Numbered from the stretch's first letter, positions 23,847 to 32,472 are shown. The stretch is DNA of 48,290 nt from Streptomyces sp. F001 (GCF_004187715.1 NZ_QZWF01000042.1:1-48290), one strand, 5' to 3'. A program made the numbers and translations. The notes: generated by a model not told the origin, from the letters alone.

Positions 23847-25115
23847 ATGGTGAGACCTCTGCTGCCCGCTGATCCACGCGAGGCCGGGCCGTACCGTCTG
23901 CTGGCTCGCCTGGGCGGCGGGGGGATGGGACAGGTGTTCCTGGGATGCTCCCGTGGCGGCCGGACGGTCGCGGTGAAGCTGGTGCGACCGGAGCTCGCCC
24001 AAGAGGCGCTGTTCCGCCGGCGGTTCGCCCAGGAGGTCGAGGCAGCCCGGCGCGTCGGCGGCTTCTACACCGCGCAGGTGGTGGATGCGGACACCGAAGC
24101 TGACCCGCCGTGGCTGGTCACGTCCTACATCCCCGGCCCGACTCTGCAGGAAGCAGTCGTCCGGTGCGGCCCGCTGCCCGCTGACATGGTCGCTTGGCTC
24201 GGGGCGGGCCTCGCCGAGGGGCTTGCCGCGATCCACGCATGCGATGTGGTGCACCGCGACCTCAAGCCCGGAAACGTGATCCTCGCCGATGACGGACCTC
24301 GCGTCATCGACTTCGGTATCGCTCGCGCGCTGGACGCCACCTCCCACCTCACCCACACGGGCGTGATCGGCACCCCGGCCTTCATGTCCCCCGAGCAGCT
24401 CCGGGGCCGAGAGGCCACTGCGGCCAGCGATGTGTTCTGCCTCGCGGCCGTGCTGGCATACGCCGCTACCGGGCGCGGCCCCTTCGGTGACGGCCCGGCC
24501 GAGGCCGTCGTCTATCGTGTTGTCCACGGCGAGCCCGACCTCTCCGGCTTTCCCCCGGACCTTACCCCGCTGGTCGAGGCGGGCCTGGCCAAGGAGCCGG
24601 ACGACCGGCCCGGCGTTTCCGAAATCCTGGAACACTGTGCCGCGCGCATCGGCACCAGCGCGCTGAGGCTTCCGACGGACGTCACCGCGATGATCGTCCA
24701 GCAGGTGGCGGAGACCAAGGCCCTGACCATCGAAGCCGCCCCCCGACCACCCACGCCCGGCAAGGAGCGTGCGCCGGACACCGGGCGACCGCAACCCCTC
24801 CGGTCGGTCCAGGCACACGCGCTGAGGGCTGAACCGGATTACGGCACACCCATGGCCCTGCCGGCACTCCCGGGTGAGTCAGCCGACGTCAGGAAGGCGA
24901 CCGTGATCTGCTGGCACAAACAGGTGGGAGAGAAGGTCACCGTGGGCGAGCCTCTACTTGAGGTCTCCTCGGCTCTGGGCAACACCGTGATCACCTCACC
25001 TGCCAGTGGCGTCCTGCGGGCCGTGAACTTCCCCGCGGGCGCGTCCGCTCGCATCGGCTCCAGGATCGCAGTTGTCGGTGCCCCCAGGGCACGTCCCGTC
25101 GGTCAGCACCGGTGA
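23847..25115 (+). CDS. Ser/Thr protein kinase fused to a lipoyl-like domain
   Basis: 422 residues. The ATG at 23847 follows GGGGGA by six bases. The Hanks-type kinase domain spans about residues 15-265: glycine loop GGGGMGQV (23-30), catalytic Lys44, HRDLKPGN with Asp138, DFG at 155-157 and TPAFMSPEQLRG. A Pro-rich linker (295-335) leads to a biotin/lipoyl-type domain (336-412): MALPALPGESADVRKATV, WHKQVGEKVTVGEPLLEV, SPASGVLRAV. The Lys that normally carries lipoate (in the D-K-V turn) is replaced: the turn reads SSALGNT with Leu377 at that place. No transmembrane helix is present, unlike PASTA kinases, so it should be cytosolic. It stands alone after the IS-like repeats; the next gene is DUF4265. 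Confidence 0.9.
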   Translation: MVRPLLPADPREAGPYRLLARLGGGGMGQVFLGCSRGGRTVAVKLVRPELAQEALFRRRFAQEVEAARRVGGFYTAQVVDADTEADPPWLVTSYIPGPTLQEAVVRCGPLPADMVAWLGAGLAEGLAAIHACDVVHRDLKPGNVILADDGPRVIDFGIARALDATSHLTHTGVIGTPAFMSPEQLRGREATAASDVFCLAAVLAYAATGRGPFGDGPAEAVVYRVVHGEPDLSGFPPDLTPLVEAGLAKEPDDRPGVSEILEHCAARIGTSALRLPTDVTAMIVQQVAETKALTIEAAPRPPTPGKERAPDTGRPQPLRSVQAHALRAEPDYGTPMALPALPGESADVRKATVICWHKQVGEKVTVGEPLLEVSSALGNTVITSPASGVLRAVNFPAGASARIGSRIAVVGAPRARPVGQHR

Positions 25116-25399
25116 ATCTCCACATACCGAACACGCCATCAACGACACCGGCTCGAATGTCTTCCACGGCATGCCGAACATCTGGCGCGCCGCGCTTCTC
25201 GCCTTTCACACGGTCGGAGCCCTGGCCTTGCCACCCTCCCTGATACTCAAGCTGTAGATCATGGTCTTGCTGACGGGTGTCCGGTGACGGCGAACCTTGA
25301 GCACATGCCATCGGAGGCTGGTCTACTGGTTCTCTTGTGACAGTGAAGGTTGATCGCCCAGCTCAGGCCCCGATGCGACGTGCCTTTGGCGGGTGGCGC

Positions 25400-25888
25400 A
25401 TGATGCCCGTCATGGAGAGCACGGTCGAGAAGATCAAGATCTGGTTCCGGTTTGTTCCTCGCGAGGGGTGGTTCCCGCAGGACACCGAGGGTCTATGGGC
25501 TACGAGGCTCAGCGCTGACACGGCTCGCGTGCAGAACGTCCCCTTTCTTCAGGACGGGGTGGCTGAGGGTGACGTTGTGCGGTTCCAGACCGACTCGGAA
25601 GGGCTCCACTGGGCCGTGGGGCGGGTCAGCGCCTCCGGCAACTGCACGATTCGCGTTGTGCCTGTTCGCTCCGGCCCGCTGGGGCACAGCCCTCAGGCAG
25701 TTCATCAGCATCTTTCGAGGTTCGGGCTCGGTGGCGAGGCCTTCAGTGAAGACTTCCCGATGGTGGCCTTCACCGCACCGGCCGGTGGCGACTTCCACGG
25801 GATCAAGGCGCTCCTGGCCCAAGGACAAGAGGATGGGTGGTGGCACTACGAAGTCGGCTGCGCCACCGATGAGTGGTGGAATGCCTGA
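25400..25888 (+). CDS. DUF4265 domain protein
   Basis: 162 residues from the ATG at 25400; a GTG at 25337 would add 21 residues, and neither has a good ribosome site. The product runs KIWFRFVPREGWFPQDTEG, NVPFLQDGVAEGDVVRFQTD, WAVGRVSASGNCTIRVVPV, GEAFSEDFPMVAFTAP and DGWWHYEVGCATDEWW. This is the DUF4265 family, small cytosolic actinobacterial proteins of unknown function, sometimes found near polymorphic-toxin or immunity-type genes. No toxin is seen beside it here. The 220 bases between the kinase and this gene hold nothing recognised. Confidence 0.75.
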   Translation: MMPVMESTVEKIKIWFRFVPREGWFPQDTEGLWATRLSADTARVQNVPFLQDGVAEGDVVRFQTDSEGLHWAVGRVSASGNCTIRVVPVRSGPLGHSPQAVHQHLSRFGLGGEAFSEDFPMVAFTAPAGGDFHGIKALLAQGQEDGWWHYEVGCATDEWWNA

Positions 25889-26059
25889 TCTTCGCGCGCT
25901 CCGAGAAGGCCATTCTTCGGGGCAGCCAACCTTCGATGGGCACGCGCTTGATACTCCAGCCGGACTTCTGGATTTTCCCTGTTCAACGGCCTGGCAGCGG
26001 GGAGTGTAGCGGGTGTGTGGCGGTCGCGGGACGGTCTTGCCGGGGCCGTCCCGCGAACG

Positions 26060-26207
26060 TGTGCCCGCCCCGCATGTAATGACAGCGCCGGGCTCGTGCT
26101 TGGTGGCGGCGCCTCCAGCGGGACCAGCTCACTGTGTGGTCGCCGGATGCAGGATGGCGGCGGGGCTCAACTGCCGGCAGACGACGGATTTCAGCTGGTG
26201 TGAGGTC
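26060..26207 (-). pseudogene. Transposase 3'-end scrap
   Basis: Minus-strand peptide DLTPAEIRRLPAVE, then TVSWSRWRRRHQARARRCHY. The closing W.RWRRRHQARAR..HY pattern is what I recall from the C-terminal ends of several Streptomyces IS transposases; the exact IS family was not identified. About 50 codons remain. It is fused in frame to an unrelated fragment upstream (26208-26550), which suggests that an IS once sat here or recombined. Confidence 0.4.
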
Positions 26208-26550
26208 CACGAGGTCGGGCGTGTCCACCGCGTCACCGTCGTCGGGGTCCAGGAGGGTCTGGGCGGAGTCCACCGCGAGATCGGTCTCGGACACCCAGTG
26301 CACCGGGCGGGCCGGTCGGTGTCGGCGTCGGTGAGGTGTTTCTCGGCCGCGGCGAGGGCGCGCAGCACAGTGCGTCGTTCACTTCGGTCGCCTCGTGCGG
26401 CGAGGGTGCGGGCGAGGCGCGGTTGGAGCAGACTGCGGGTGGCAGGGTATTGGGCGCGGGTATGGGTGTGGTTGATGATGCGGGCCGCGGTGGTGTGGTC
26501 TTCGCGCCGGGCGCTCTGGTGGGCGAGGTTGTGGTGGGGGTGGAGCTGAC
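26208..26550 (-). pseudogene. Decayed TPR-type protein fragment
   Basis: The minus strand reads LARTLAARGDRSERRTVLRA, LAAAEKHLTDADTD and, after a one-base shift, HWVSETDLAVDSAQTLLD. These resemble the tetratricopeptide-like helices in the C-terminal half of Streptomyces XRE/TPR regulators (LARALAARGD..EAL.AL..AE). The frame is broken near 26305, and no N-terminus or DNA-binding domain is found. A separate short peptide (MMLLDNAWTSPWIPDSYAQD, about 26652-26593) lies upstream and is unassigned. The rest of 25889-26784 shows no gene. Confidence 0.4.
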
Positions 26551-26784
26551 CGCTGACCGATGTCAGTACCTGAGGAAGTCAAGCGTGTTTCCAGAAGTCC
26601 TGCGCGTAACTGTCGGGGATCCAGGGGCTGGTCCAGGCGTTGTCGAGGAGCATCATCGGGTCGGCTTCTGAGGCTTCTGACCGCCGCGGCCCTCGGGATC
26701 AGTCCCCTGGTTCCCAGCCGGCTGTCGGCGGAACCTTTGGAAGGCTGCTCAGGCAGCTCTCGGGTCAAGGTCACGGGAGACGAT

Positions 26785-27636
26785 ATGAGGGTGGAGCTGC
26801 GTCGAGCCGATGGCGGGGTGATCGCGGTCGAGGTGGTGGGGGAGCCGGACGCGTCTGCGGTGCTGTTCTGCCACGGGTTGGCCGACTCCCGGCTGGCCGC
26901 GTACGGCTTCGCGGGCGCGGCCCACGCGCTCGGACTGCGCTTCATCGCCCCGGATCGCCCCGGCATCGGCGGCACCGACGCCTGTCGCCTGTCGCGGGTC
27001 GTGGACTGGGCTGCGGAAGTCGGCCTGGTCCTGGATGCGTTGGATGTCGGCTCGGTGGCGCTGCTCGGCGTCTCGGGCGGCGGGGCGTTCGCGGCTGCCT
27101 GCGCGTCCGAGTTGCCTGACCGCGTCCGTAGCCTGCTGCTCATCGCGCCCCTTGGCCCGCCTGCCTGGCCCACCGGCGGGATGGCAGCCGGGCAGCGCGC
27201 GGCCTTGCAGATCGCCCGGCATGCTCCGGCCTTCGGTGGCTGGTTTCTGGGCAGCCTGGCCACGCTGGCGCGCCGGGCACCAGGGCTGTTCCTTCGCCTG
27301 GCGGCCAGTGAGATGCCCGCGTCCGACCGGCGTGCCCTGGCCCGGTCGGACGCGCGCGCGGCGTTCCTGACCAACTACCTGCGCGCGTTCCAGCGCGGCA
27401 GCGGGGGAGTCGGGCAGGATCTGCGCGTGCTGACCCGGCCCTGGGGTTTCGACCTCGAGTCGATCAGGGTGCCCACGTCGATCCACCACGGGGACGCCGA
27501 CACCACCGTCCCGCTCCAGCACGCCCGCCGCTTCGCCGCGGCGATACCGGGCGCACGCCTTCACATCCATCCCGGCCAAGGCCACTTCTCGATCCTCACC
27601 GCACCCGAGCAGACACTGGCGACACTCGCCGCATAG
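26785..27636 (+). CDS. Alpha/beta hydrolase
   Basis: 283 residues, full length for the fold. Oxyanion strand VLFCHGLADSR, then the nucleophile elbow LLGVSGGGAF (Ser of G-x-S-x-G near residue 95). The acid is probably the Asp of HHGDADTTVP, and the catalytic His lies in HPGQGHFSIL close to the C-terminus, so the triad is complete. Substrate unknown. The start ATG has GGGAGA just upstream. No signal peptide. It lies alone between IS/TPR debris and a convergent MerR gene, so context gives no function. Confidence 0.85.
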   Translation: MRVELRRADGGVIAVEVVGEPDASAVLFCHGLADSRLAAYGFAGAAHALGLRFIAPDRPGIGGTDACRLSRVVDWAAEVGLVLDALDVGSVALLGVSGGGAFAAACASELPDRVRSLLLIAPLGPPAWPTGGMAAGQRAALQIARHAPAFGGWFLGSLATLARRAPGLFLRLAASEMPASDRRALARSDARAAFLTNYLRAFQRGSGGVGQDLRVLTRPWGFDLESIRVPTSIHHGDADTTVPLQHARRFAAAIPGARLHIHPGQGHFSILTAPEQTLATLAA

Positions 27637-27820
27637 CCGGTCGAGGTCGCCGCCGGAGATCACGGCGACGACGCGTCCGGTGGGCAACTGGGCCGCATGG
27701 AACCGGTCGACCGCAGCCGCCTTCCGCGAGGGGTCAGGCGGGCGTTTGTGAGTCAGGAGAACCTCCGGGTTCGTGAAGGCGTCGGACGCTCCCACGGGTG
27801 CAGGCTTCCGGGCCCGCGCT

Positions 27821-28624
27821 CTACTGCCAGGTCGCGGTATCGGGGTCGATGTTGTGGGCGCGCGCGCTGGCGTCGATGATTCGACGGAACCACGTGGCAA
27901 GGCCGGCGCGGATGCCGTCGTAGTGGGCAGCGAATCCCGGATCGGCCTCGTACTTGCGGCCGAGACAGACCTGCATCTGCCTGGTGAGGGGAAAGTACGA
28001 AGCGAAAAGTTCGCGGTGCCGCTCGACGAGTTGATTCGCTTCCGGGCTACCGGGTGTGACGCCGGCGTCCATCGCATCCCCGAGGGCGCGTTCGAAGTCG
28101 GCCATGGCGTCGGTGATGGCCTGCCATTCCTCCGGATCGCGAGAGGCCGATCGTTCGGCGTACTGCCGCCATTGCGTCGTGTCTCCGTAGTGCTGACGGG
28201 CTTGGGCGGGCCCGTCCGGGTTCCACTGGGGGCCGAAGATCGCGGCCTGCTGTTCGACGGTCAGCAGCAGGCCGCGCTCGTGGGCGTCGATCATCCGGTC
28301 CAGTCCGGCGCTGAGTTGCTGGAGGCGGTCGATTCGTTCGGCAACCTGTTTGCGCTGCGTGCGCAATGCGTCGGGCACGTCTGCGGTCGAGTCGTCCAGG
28401 ATGGCCCGGATCCTGTCCAGGCCGAGACCGAGCTCACGGTAGACGACGATGCGGTGCAGGCGTTCCAGATCAGCGGCGGTGTAGAGCCGGTATCCGGCAG
28501 CCGTGCGCAGTGACGGTCGAGCCAGACCGATCTCGTCCCAGTGGTGCAGCGCGCGGACTGTCACGCCCAGACCTGTCGAGACCTGACCGACGGTCAGGCC
28601 ATCGGCGTCAGTGGCATCAGGCAT
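27821..28624 (-). CDS. MerR-family regulator with TipAS-type ligand domain
   Basis: 267 residues. The winged helix is TVGQVSTGLGVTVRALHHWDEIGL, followed by AAGYRLYTAADLERLHRIVVYRELG, then a long dimerisation helix (LRTQRKQVAERIDRLQQLSAG). The C-terminal ~145 residues resemble the TipAS antibiotic-binding domain (FGPQWNPDGPAQARQHYGDT, WQAITDAMADFERALGDAMDAG). TipA-type regulators bind peptide antibiotics or hydrophobic drugs and activate transcription. The ATG overlaps the last eight bases of the upstream VOC gene, so the two are translationally coupled. Together they may form a small drug-response unit; the ligand is unknown. Confidence 0.85.
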   Translation of the reverse strand: MPDATDADGLTVGQVSTGLGVTVRALHHWDEIGLARPSLRTAAGYRLYTAADLERLHRIVVYRELGLGLDRIRAILDDSTADVPDALRTQRKQVAERIDRLQQLSAGLDRMIDAHERGLLLTVEQQAAIFGPQWNPDGPAQARQHYGDTTQWRQYAERSASRDPEEWQAITDAMADFERALGDAMDAGVTPGSPEANQLVERHRELFASYFPLTRQMQVCLGRKYEADPGFAAHYDGIRAGLATWFRRIIDASARAHNIDPDTATWQ

Positions 28625-29153
28625 GCTTCTCATTGTCGCCGCGACCGACGCCCGGTGCGGTGATTCCGATGGCTTCAAGGTTCCGCGCCTCCTGACCGGC
28701 CGGGTCAAAGGGCTTCGCCGCGGTGAAGACGATTCGTGCGTTCTCGGGGGTGATCACCTCTACATCGCGGGTGTTCCAGGGCGTATCCCGTGGGCCGTCG
28801 ACCCAGTCCGGGCGTATCGCACGACAGGCCTCGACAAGGGAATCGACCTGGCTCAGCACGCACGCGAAACTGAAGCTCATCGCCGGTGGCTGCTCCGGAA
28901 CGCTCTCCGCCGAGACGAGGAGTACGTCCTGAAACGCCCAGCGGCGCAGATGCACAAGCGTGCCAGGGATGCTGAACAGCTCGAAGAACCCGAGCCCGCG
29001 ACTCCAGAAGTCCACCGACGCCGCCAGATCGCTCGTGGGGATGGTCACGAACGCAGGCATTCCATAGATGCCGCGGAACGGCTCCGGCGGAACCGCATCC
29101 GGGCCGGGAGCGGGCACGGGACTCATCTCGAACGCGTTGTAGTAGTCGCTCAT
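28617..29153 (-). CDS. VOC/glyoxalase-bleomycin-resistance family protein
   Basis: 178 residues. The paired beta-alpha-beta-beta-beta modules of the vicinal-oxygen-chelate fold are visible: PAFVTIPTSDLAASVDFWSRGLGF, HLRRWAFQDVLLV, then SFSFACVLSQVDSLVEACRAI and RDVEVITPENARIVFT. Members include drug-binding resistance proteins and dioxygenases. A binding role fits its coupling to a TipA-like MerR regulator, but this is inference. The ATG at 29153 was preferred over a GTG three codons upstream. About 25 C-terminal residues extend beyond the fold and contain the downstream regulator's start. Confidence 0.8.
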   Translation of the reverse strand: MSDYYNAFEMSPVPAPGPDAVPPEPFRGIYGMPAFVTIPTSDLAASVDFWSRGLGFFELFSIPGTLVHLRRWAFQDVLLVSAESVPEQPPAMSFSFACVLSQVDSLVEACRAIRPDWVDGPRDTPWNTRDVEVITPENARIVFTAAKPFDPAGQEARNLEAIGITAPGVGRGDNEKHA

Positions 29154-29251
29154 GCACACCACCCTGCAGCCTCCCGCAACGTGAGGGTCAAGCCGAGTCC
29201 GTGAATCTCGCCCTACCCCAACGATGCGACCAACGTTGTGGCCGGGTACAG

Positions 29252-29797
29252 CTAGCTCGGGCGGATTGCGGCCTCGATGCGGGCGAGTTGGGCGGCGAGG
29301 ATCTCTTGGAACGCAGCGTGGCGGTCCGCCCCGAGGGGGCGGACGTCGCGGGCGAAGTGGGCCAGGGCCGGGAAGCGTTCGGGGTCGGCGCCGAGTACCG
29401 CGACGCGAAACAGCTCCATGCCCTGTTCGTACTCTCCGGGGGTGACGGTGCTGACCCCGGCCTCGGAGGCGATCAACGCGGCGATGAGGACCGCGATCCG
29501 GTGGTAGCGCGCCGGGATCTCCTCGTCGGGCAGTCCCGACGCGCGCAGAGCCTGCAGAACCTCTTCCATGACCAGCCGGGAACCGGTGCCGCTTGACGCG
29601 TAGCGTCCCCAGACCGCGGCGAGCTGGGGCTGCTGACCGAAGGCCTCTCTCACGCGCAAGGCCAGGGCCGTGATGCGCTGCTTCCAGTCGCCCTCGGGGC
29701 GGTAGCCGTCCATGGCGGCCAGGAGGATCCGGTCGGCGACCGCGCGCAGCAGTTCGGTCTTGCTGCGGAAGTGCCGGTAGAGGCTGGAGGAATCGGG
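29252..29797 (-). pseudogene. Beheaded TetR regulator
   Basis: The minus frame begins, immediately after a stop at 29800-29798, with PDSSSLYRHFRSKTELLRAV. This is the end of the recognition helix and the following helix of a TetR HTH. It continues through ADRILLAAMDGYRPEGDW to a normal TetR C-terminal ligand domain ending at 29252. The first ~35-40 residues of the DNA-binding domain are missing. An ATG at 29713 could start a 153-residue ligand-domain protein, but it could not bind DNA. The break falls exactly at an 11-bp repeat shared, inverted, with the neighbouring truncated hydrolase. Confidence 0.75.
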
Positions 29798-30501
29798 TCA
29801 GGCGGCCGGCGTGGAGCTCACCCCGGGGAATGCGAAAGGACGCATGTCGTGAGGAACCCGCTGGATCCCGCGGAGCTGAACGCCGCCATTGAAAACGTCC
29901 ACCGCGCCGGGATGCCGGGCCTGTTCGCCGAGGTGCGTGACGGCGACCAGGTCTGGCGCGGCGCCGCCGGGGTCGCCGATGTCGCCACCGGTCGCCCCGT
30001 CACTGCCGGTATGCGGCACCGCGTCGGCAGCATCACCAAGACCTTCACCGCCGCCGCGGTTCTGCAGCAGGTCGAGAGCGGTCGGATCGGTCTCGACACG
30101 CCGATCGGCCGGTATCTTCCGAGGCTGGTTCCCGGAGAACGCGGTGACGCGATCACGGTCCGGATGTTGATCAACCACACCAGCGGCCTCGCCGAGTACC
30201 TCCCTTACACCTACCCCTCCCTCAAGGCGTTCCCCGCCCTCGCGGACACCGGGCCCCAGAGCCTGGACGACAACCGGTTCACGCGGTTTCACCCCACCGA
30301 ACTGATCGAGATGGGGGTCACCGCACCTGCCGTCGGCGCCCCAGGCGGCACTCCGGGGGTGTACTCCAACACCAACTACCTGCTCCTCGGCGAACTCCTG
30401 CAACAGGTGACCGGCACTACGGCTGAGCGGAACATCACCCGGAACGTCATCGAGCGCGCCGGGCTCCGGGACACCGGCCTCCCCGCCGCGCCCGATTCCT
30501 C
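29787..30501. repeat. 11-bp inverted repeat at both gene break points
   Basis: GAGGAATCGGG at 29787-29797 and its exact complement CCCGATTCCTC at 30491-30501 bracket the surviving part of the serine hydrolase. The left copy is where the TetR frame loses its N-terminus; the right copy is where the hydrolase loses its C-terminus. Confidence 0.6.
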
Positions 30502-30503
30502 AG
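29849..30503 (+). pseudogene. Serine hydrolase (beta-lactamase/DD-peptidase family), 3'-truncated
   Basis: The GTG at 29849 is preceded by AGGA at eight bases. The N-terminal two-thirds of the penicillin-binding fold is present: HRVGSITKTFTAAAVLQQ with the SxxK motif, RMLINHTSGLAEYLP and TPGVYSNTNYLLLGELLQQ with the YxN motif. Homology stops after RDTGLPAAPDSS near 30503. The frame then runs into unrelated sequence until 30628. The third conserved motif (H/K-T-G) and the last ~150 residues of a normal ~360-residue enzyme are missing, so it is probably inactive. Intact relatives are secreted or cytosolic D-Ala-D-Ala peptidases or esterases. Confidence 0.75.
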
Positions 30504-30637
30504 AAGGCCGACCGAGAGCCCCTGGAGCCAGGGAACCGCTCCGGGTGGTCCAGCGATTCGCTGTCCCCGGCGCGGTTGACCATGGCGAACATCCAGCCTG
30601 CTTGGGCGAGTTGGTCGACACGGCTTGACTTCTCCAT
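30500..30637 (-). CDS. Short hypothetical ORF (45 residues)
   Basis: ATG at 30637, product MEKSSRVDQLAQAGWMFAMV followed by NRAGDSESLDHPERFPGSRG. It ends in a TGA that overlaps the 11-bp repeat at 30491-30501, so its tail is probably truncated there. It looks protein-like at the start, but no family is recognised and there is no clear ribosome-binding site. Confidence 0.25.
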   Translation of the reverse strand: MEKSSRVDQLAQAGWMFAMVNRAGDSESLDHPERFPGSRGSRSAF

Positions 30638-30741
30638 CGGGAAGCCATTCTGAGCGTCACAGCTGGCCGGAGGACAGCGATCGATTCGGGTAGCTGATGT
30701 CGGTTTCGATGAAGCCGACTGGATGCCGGGTCGGATTGAGT

Positions 30742-30786
30742 CGACTGCCGCCCCCATGGTCGGGGAGCCGACGGGGGCGGCAGTCG
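30742..30786. terminator. Strong terminator hairpin after the ABC-F gene
   Basis: GACTGCCGCCCCC (30743-30755) pairs with GGGGGCGGCAGTC (30773-30785); one more C-G pair closes the base. The apex contains a second stem, GTCGG/CCGAC (30759-30763 with 30768-30772). It lies 19 bases past the stop of the minus-strand ABC-F gene, so it should end that transcript. Confidence 0.75.
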
Positions 30787-30804
30787 GTAGGGCATGGCCG
30801 ACTG

Positions 30805-32457
30805 TCACCCCAACCGGATTCTCGCTGTCTCCGGCAGTTCCAGATGCCCGCCCTGGAACCGCGTCCGTAGGGCGCGATCGTGGGTGACCAGCACGATCGC
30901 CCCCGAGTACCCGGTCAGCGCCTTCTCCAGTTCCTCGACCAGCGCCGGTGACAGGTGGTTGGTCGGCTCGTCGAGCAGCAGGAGGTCGGCGGGCTCCGAG
31001 ACCAGTCGCGCCAGATCCACGCGGCGGCGCTGGCCGTACGACAGCTCGCCCATGCGCAAGTGCAGCTCCGCCGGGCGGAAGAGGCCGAGGGCAAGCAGGG
31101 CATCTGCGTGTTCGTCGGCGGAGCCCGCGCGGCCCAGCGCGAACGCCTCGGCCACCGTCAGGCCCGGCGGCCACGGCGTCTCGTCCTGGCGCAGATGGCC
31201 CACCCGGCCCGGCACGTGCACCGAGCCCGCGTCCGGCCGCAGCTCGCCGGCGAGCAGCCGCATCAGCGTGGTCTTGCCGACGCCGTTGGGGCCGGTGACC
31301 AGGAGCCGGCCGCCGCGGCCGAGGGTGAGGGAGCCCAGGTGGAGGCGGTCTCCTACGCGTACGTCCGACAGCTGTACGGCGGGGAGCTCCGCGGAAGCGG
31401 TCTCGGCGCCTTCCCCCGCGAATTCCCCTGCCGTCCCGATCCGCGCCCTGAAGGCCAGCGGATCCGGTGGCGGTGCCACCGGGTTCGCCGTCAGCCGCTC
31501 GACCCGCTCGCGGGCGTTGCGGATACGGGCCATCGCGCCGTGCGCCCGGCCGCGGGCGCGGAAGCCGCCGTGGCCGAAGTTGGCCAGCGGCGCCTTGCGC
31601 GGGATGGCGTCGAGGCGGACGGTGTGGCCGGCGGCCAGCCGCTCGTTGCGGGCCAGTTCGTCCCGCCATTCCTCGTACTCCTGGAGCCGGCGGCGGCGCT
31701 CCGCCGCCTTCGCCGTGCGGTAGCCGGCGTAGCCGTCGCCGTAGCGGATGACCTTTCCCGCCTCGGCCTCCAGGACCGTGGTGGTCAGGCGCTCCAGGAA
31801 GACGCGGTCGTGGGTGACCGCGAGCACCGTGCCGGGGTGCGCCCGCAGTTGCGCCTCCAGCCACTGGACGGCCTGATCGTCCAGGTCGTTCGTCGGCTCG
31901 TCCAGAAGCAGCAGCTCCGGGCGGCCGGCGAGGACGCCGGCCAGGGCAAGACGGGAGCGCTCGCCGCCGGAGAGAGTGCCGAGTCGGCGCTCACGGCGGA
32001 GGGCGGGCAGGCCGAGGTGGTGCAGGGCGATGTCCACCCGGTGGTCGGCGTCGTAGCCGCTCCGGGCCTCATAGCGCTCGAGGAGCACGGCGTACGCGGC
32101 GAGTGCCGCCGGGTCCGCGCCGTCGCCGAGCGCCTGCTCGGCCCGGCGCAGCTCCGCCTCCAGGGCGCGCAGGTCCGCAAGGGCCAGGTCGACGGCGTCC
32201 TGGACGGTGGCGGTCGGGGGCAGGGGGATGGTCTGTGGCAGATAGCCGATGCCGTCGGCGGCGGTCACGGTCAACTCGCCGCTGTCCGGGCGCTCCTGAC
32301 CTGCGATGAGGCGGAGGAGGGTGGACTTGCCGGAGCCGTTGTCGCCGATGAGCCCGGCCTTCTCGCCCGGCTTCAGCGTGAAGGAGACCTGGTCGAGGAC
32401 GGTGCGGCCGGGATAGCGCTTGGTGACGTGGTGAAGGGTGAGTTGTGAGGTGTGCAA
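30805..32457 (-). CDS. ABC-F ATPase, probable ribosome-protection type
   Basis: 550 residues, no membrane segment. Two ATP-binding cassettes are present. The first has GDNGSGKST, signature LSGGERSRLALAG and ELLLLDEPTNDLD. The second has GPNGVGKTT, LSYGQRRRVDLARL and DLLLLDEPTNHLS. An ABC-F-type charged interdomain linker (AKAAERRRRLQEYEEWRDEL) lies between them. Such proteins bind the ribosomal E site, and many from actinomycetes protect against macrolides, lincosamides or pleuromutilins (TlrC/CarA/VarM types). TTG at 32457 is the start because AGGAGGGA ends seven bases upstream; the GTG at 32517 lies on the other side of that site. The upstream region looks attenuator-like. Resistance spectrum cannot be deduced. 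Confidence 0.88.
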   Translation of the reverse strand: MHTSQLTLHHVTKRYPGRTVLDQVSFTLKPGEKAGLIGDNGSGKSTLLRLIAGQERPDSGELTVTAADGIGYLPQTIPLPPTATVQDAVDLALADLRALEAELRRAEQALGDGADPAALAAYAVLLERYEARSGYDADHRVDIALHHLGLPALRRERRLGTLSGGERSRLALAGVLAGRPELLLLDEPTNDLDDQAVQWLEAQLRAHPGTVLAVTHDRVFLERLTTTVLEAEAGKVIRYGDGYAGYRTAKAAERRRRLQEYEEWRDELARNERLAAGHTVRLDAIPRKAPLANFGHGGFRARGRAHGAMARIRNARERVERLTANPVAPPPDPLAFRARIGTAGEFAGEGAETASAELPAVQLSDVRVGDRLHLGSLTLGRGGRLLVTGPNGVGKTTLMRLLAGELRPDAGSVHVPGRVGHLRQDETPWPPGLTVAEAFALGRAGSADEHADALLALGLFRPAELHLRMGELSYGQRRRVDLARLVSEPADLLLLDEPTNHLSPALVEELEKALTGYSGAIVLVTHDRALRTRFQGGHLELPETARIRLG

Positions 32458-32472
32458 GATCGGGTCCCTCCT

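Noticed and set aside
27637..27820. Minus-strand peptide RVVAVISGGDLDR, similar to the C-terminal end of a threonine dehydratase
   Set aside because: Only about a dozen residues match, and part lies antisense to the hydrolase gene; too little to call a fragment.
26379..28077. Long minus-strand open frames over the alpha/beta hydrolase
   Set aside because: They are antisense shadows of 26785-27636: Arg/Pro-rich with no fold, while the plus-strand frame has a full catalytic triad.
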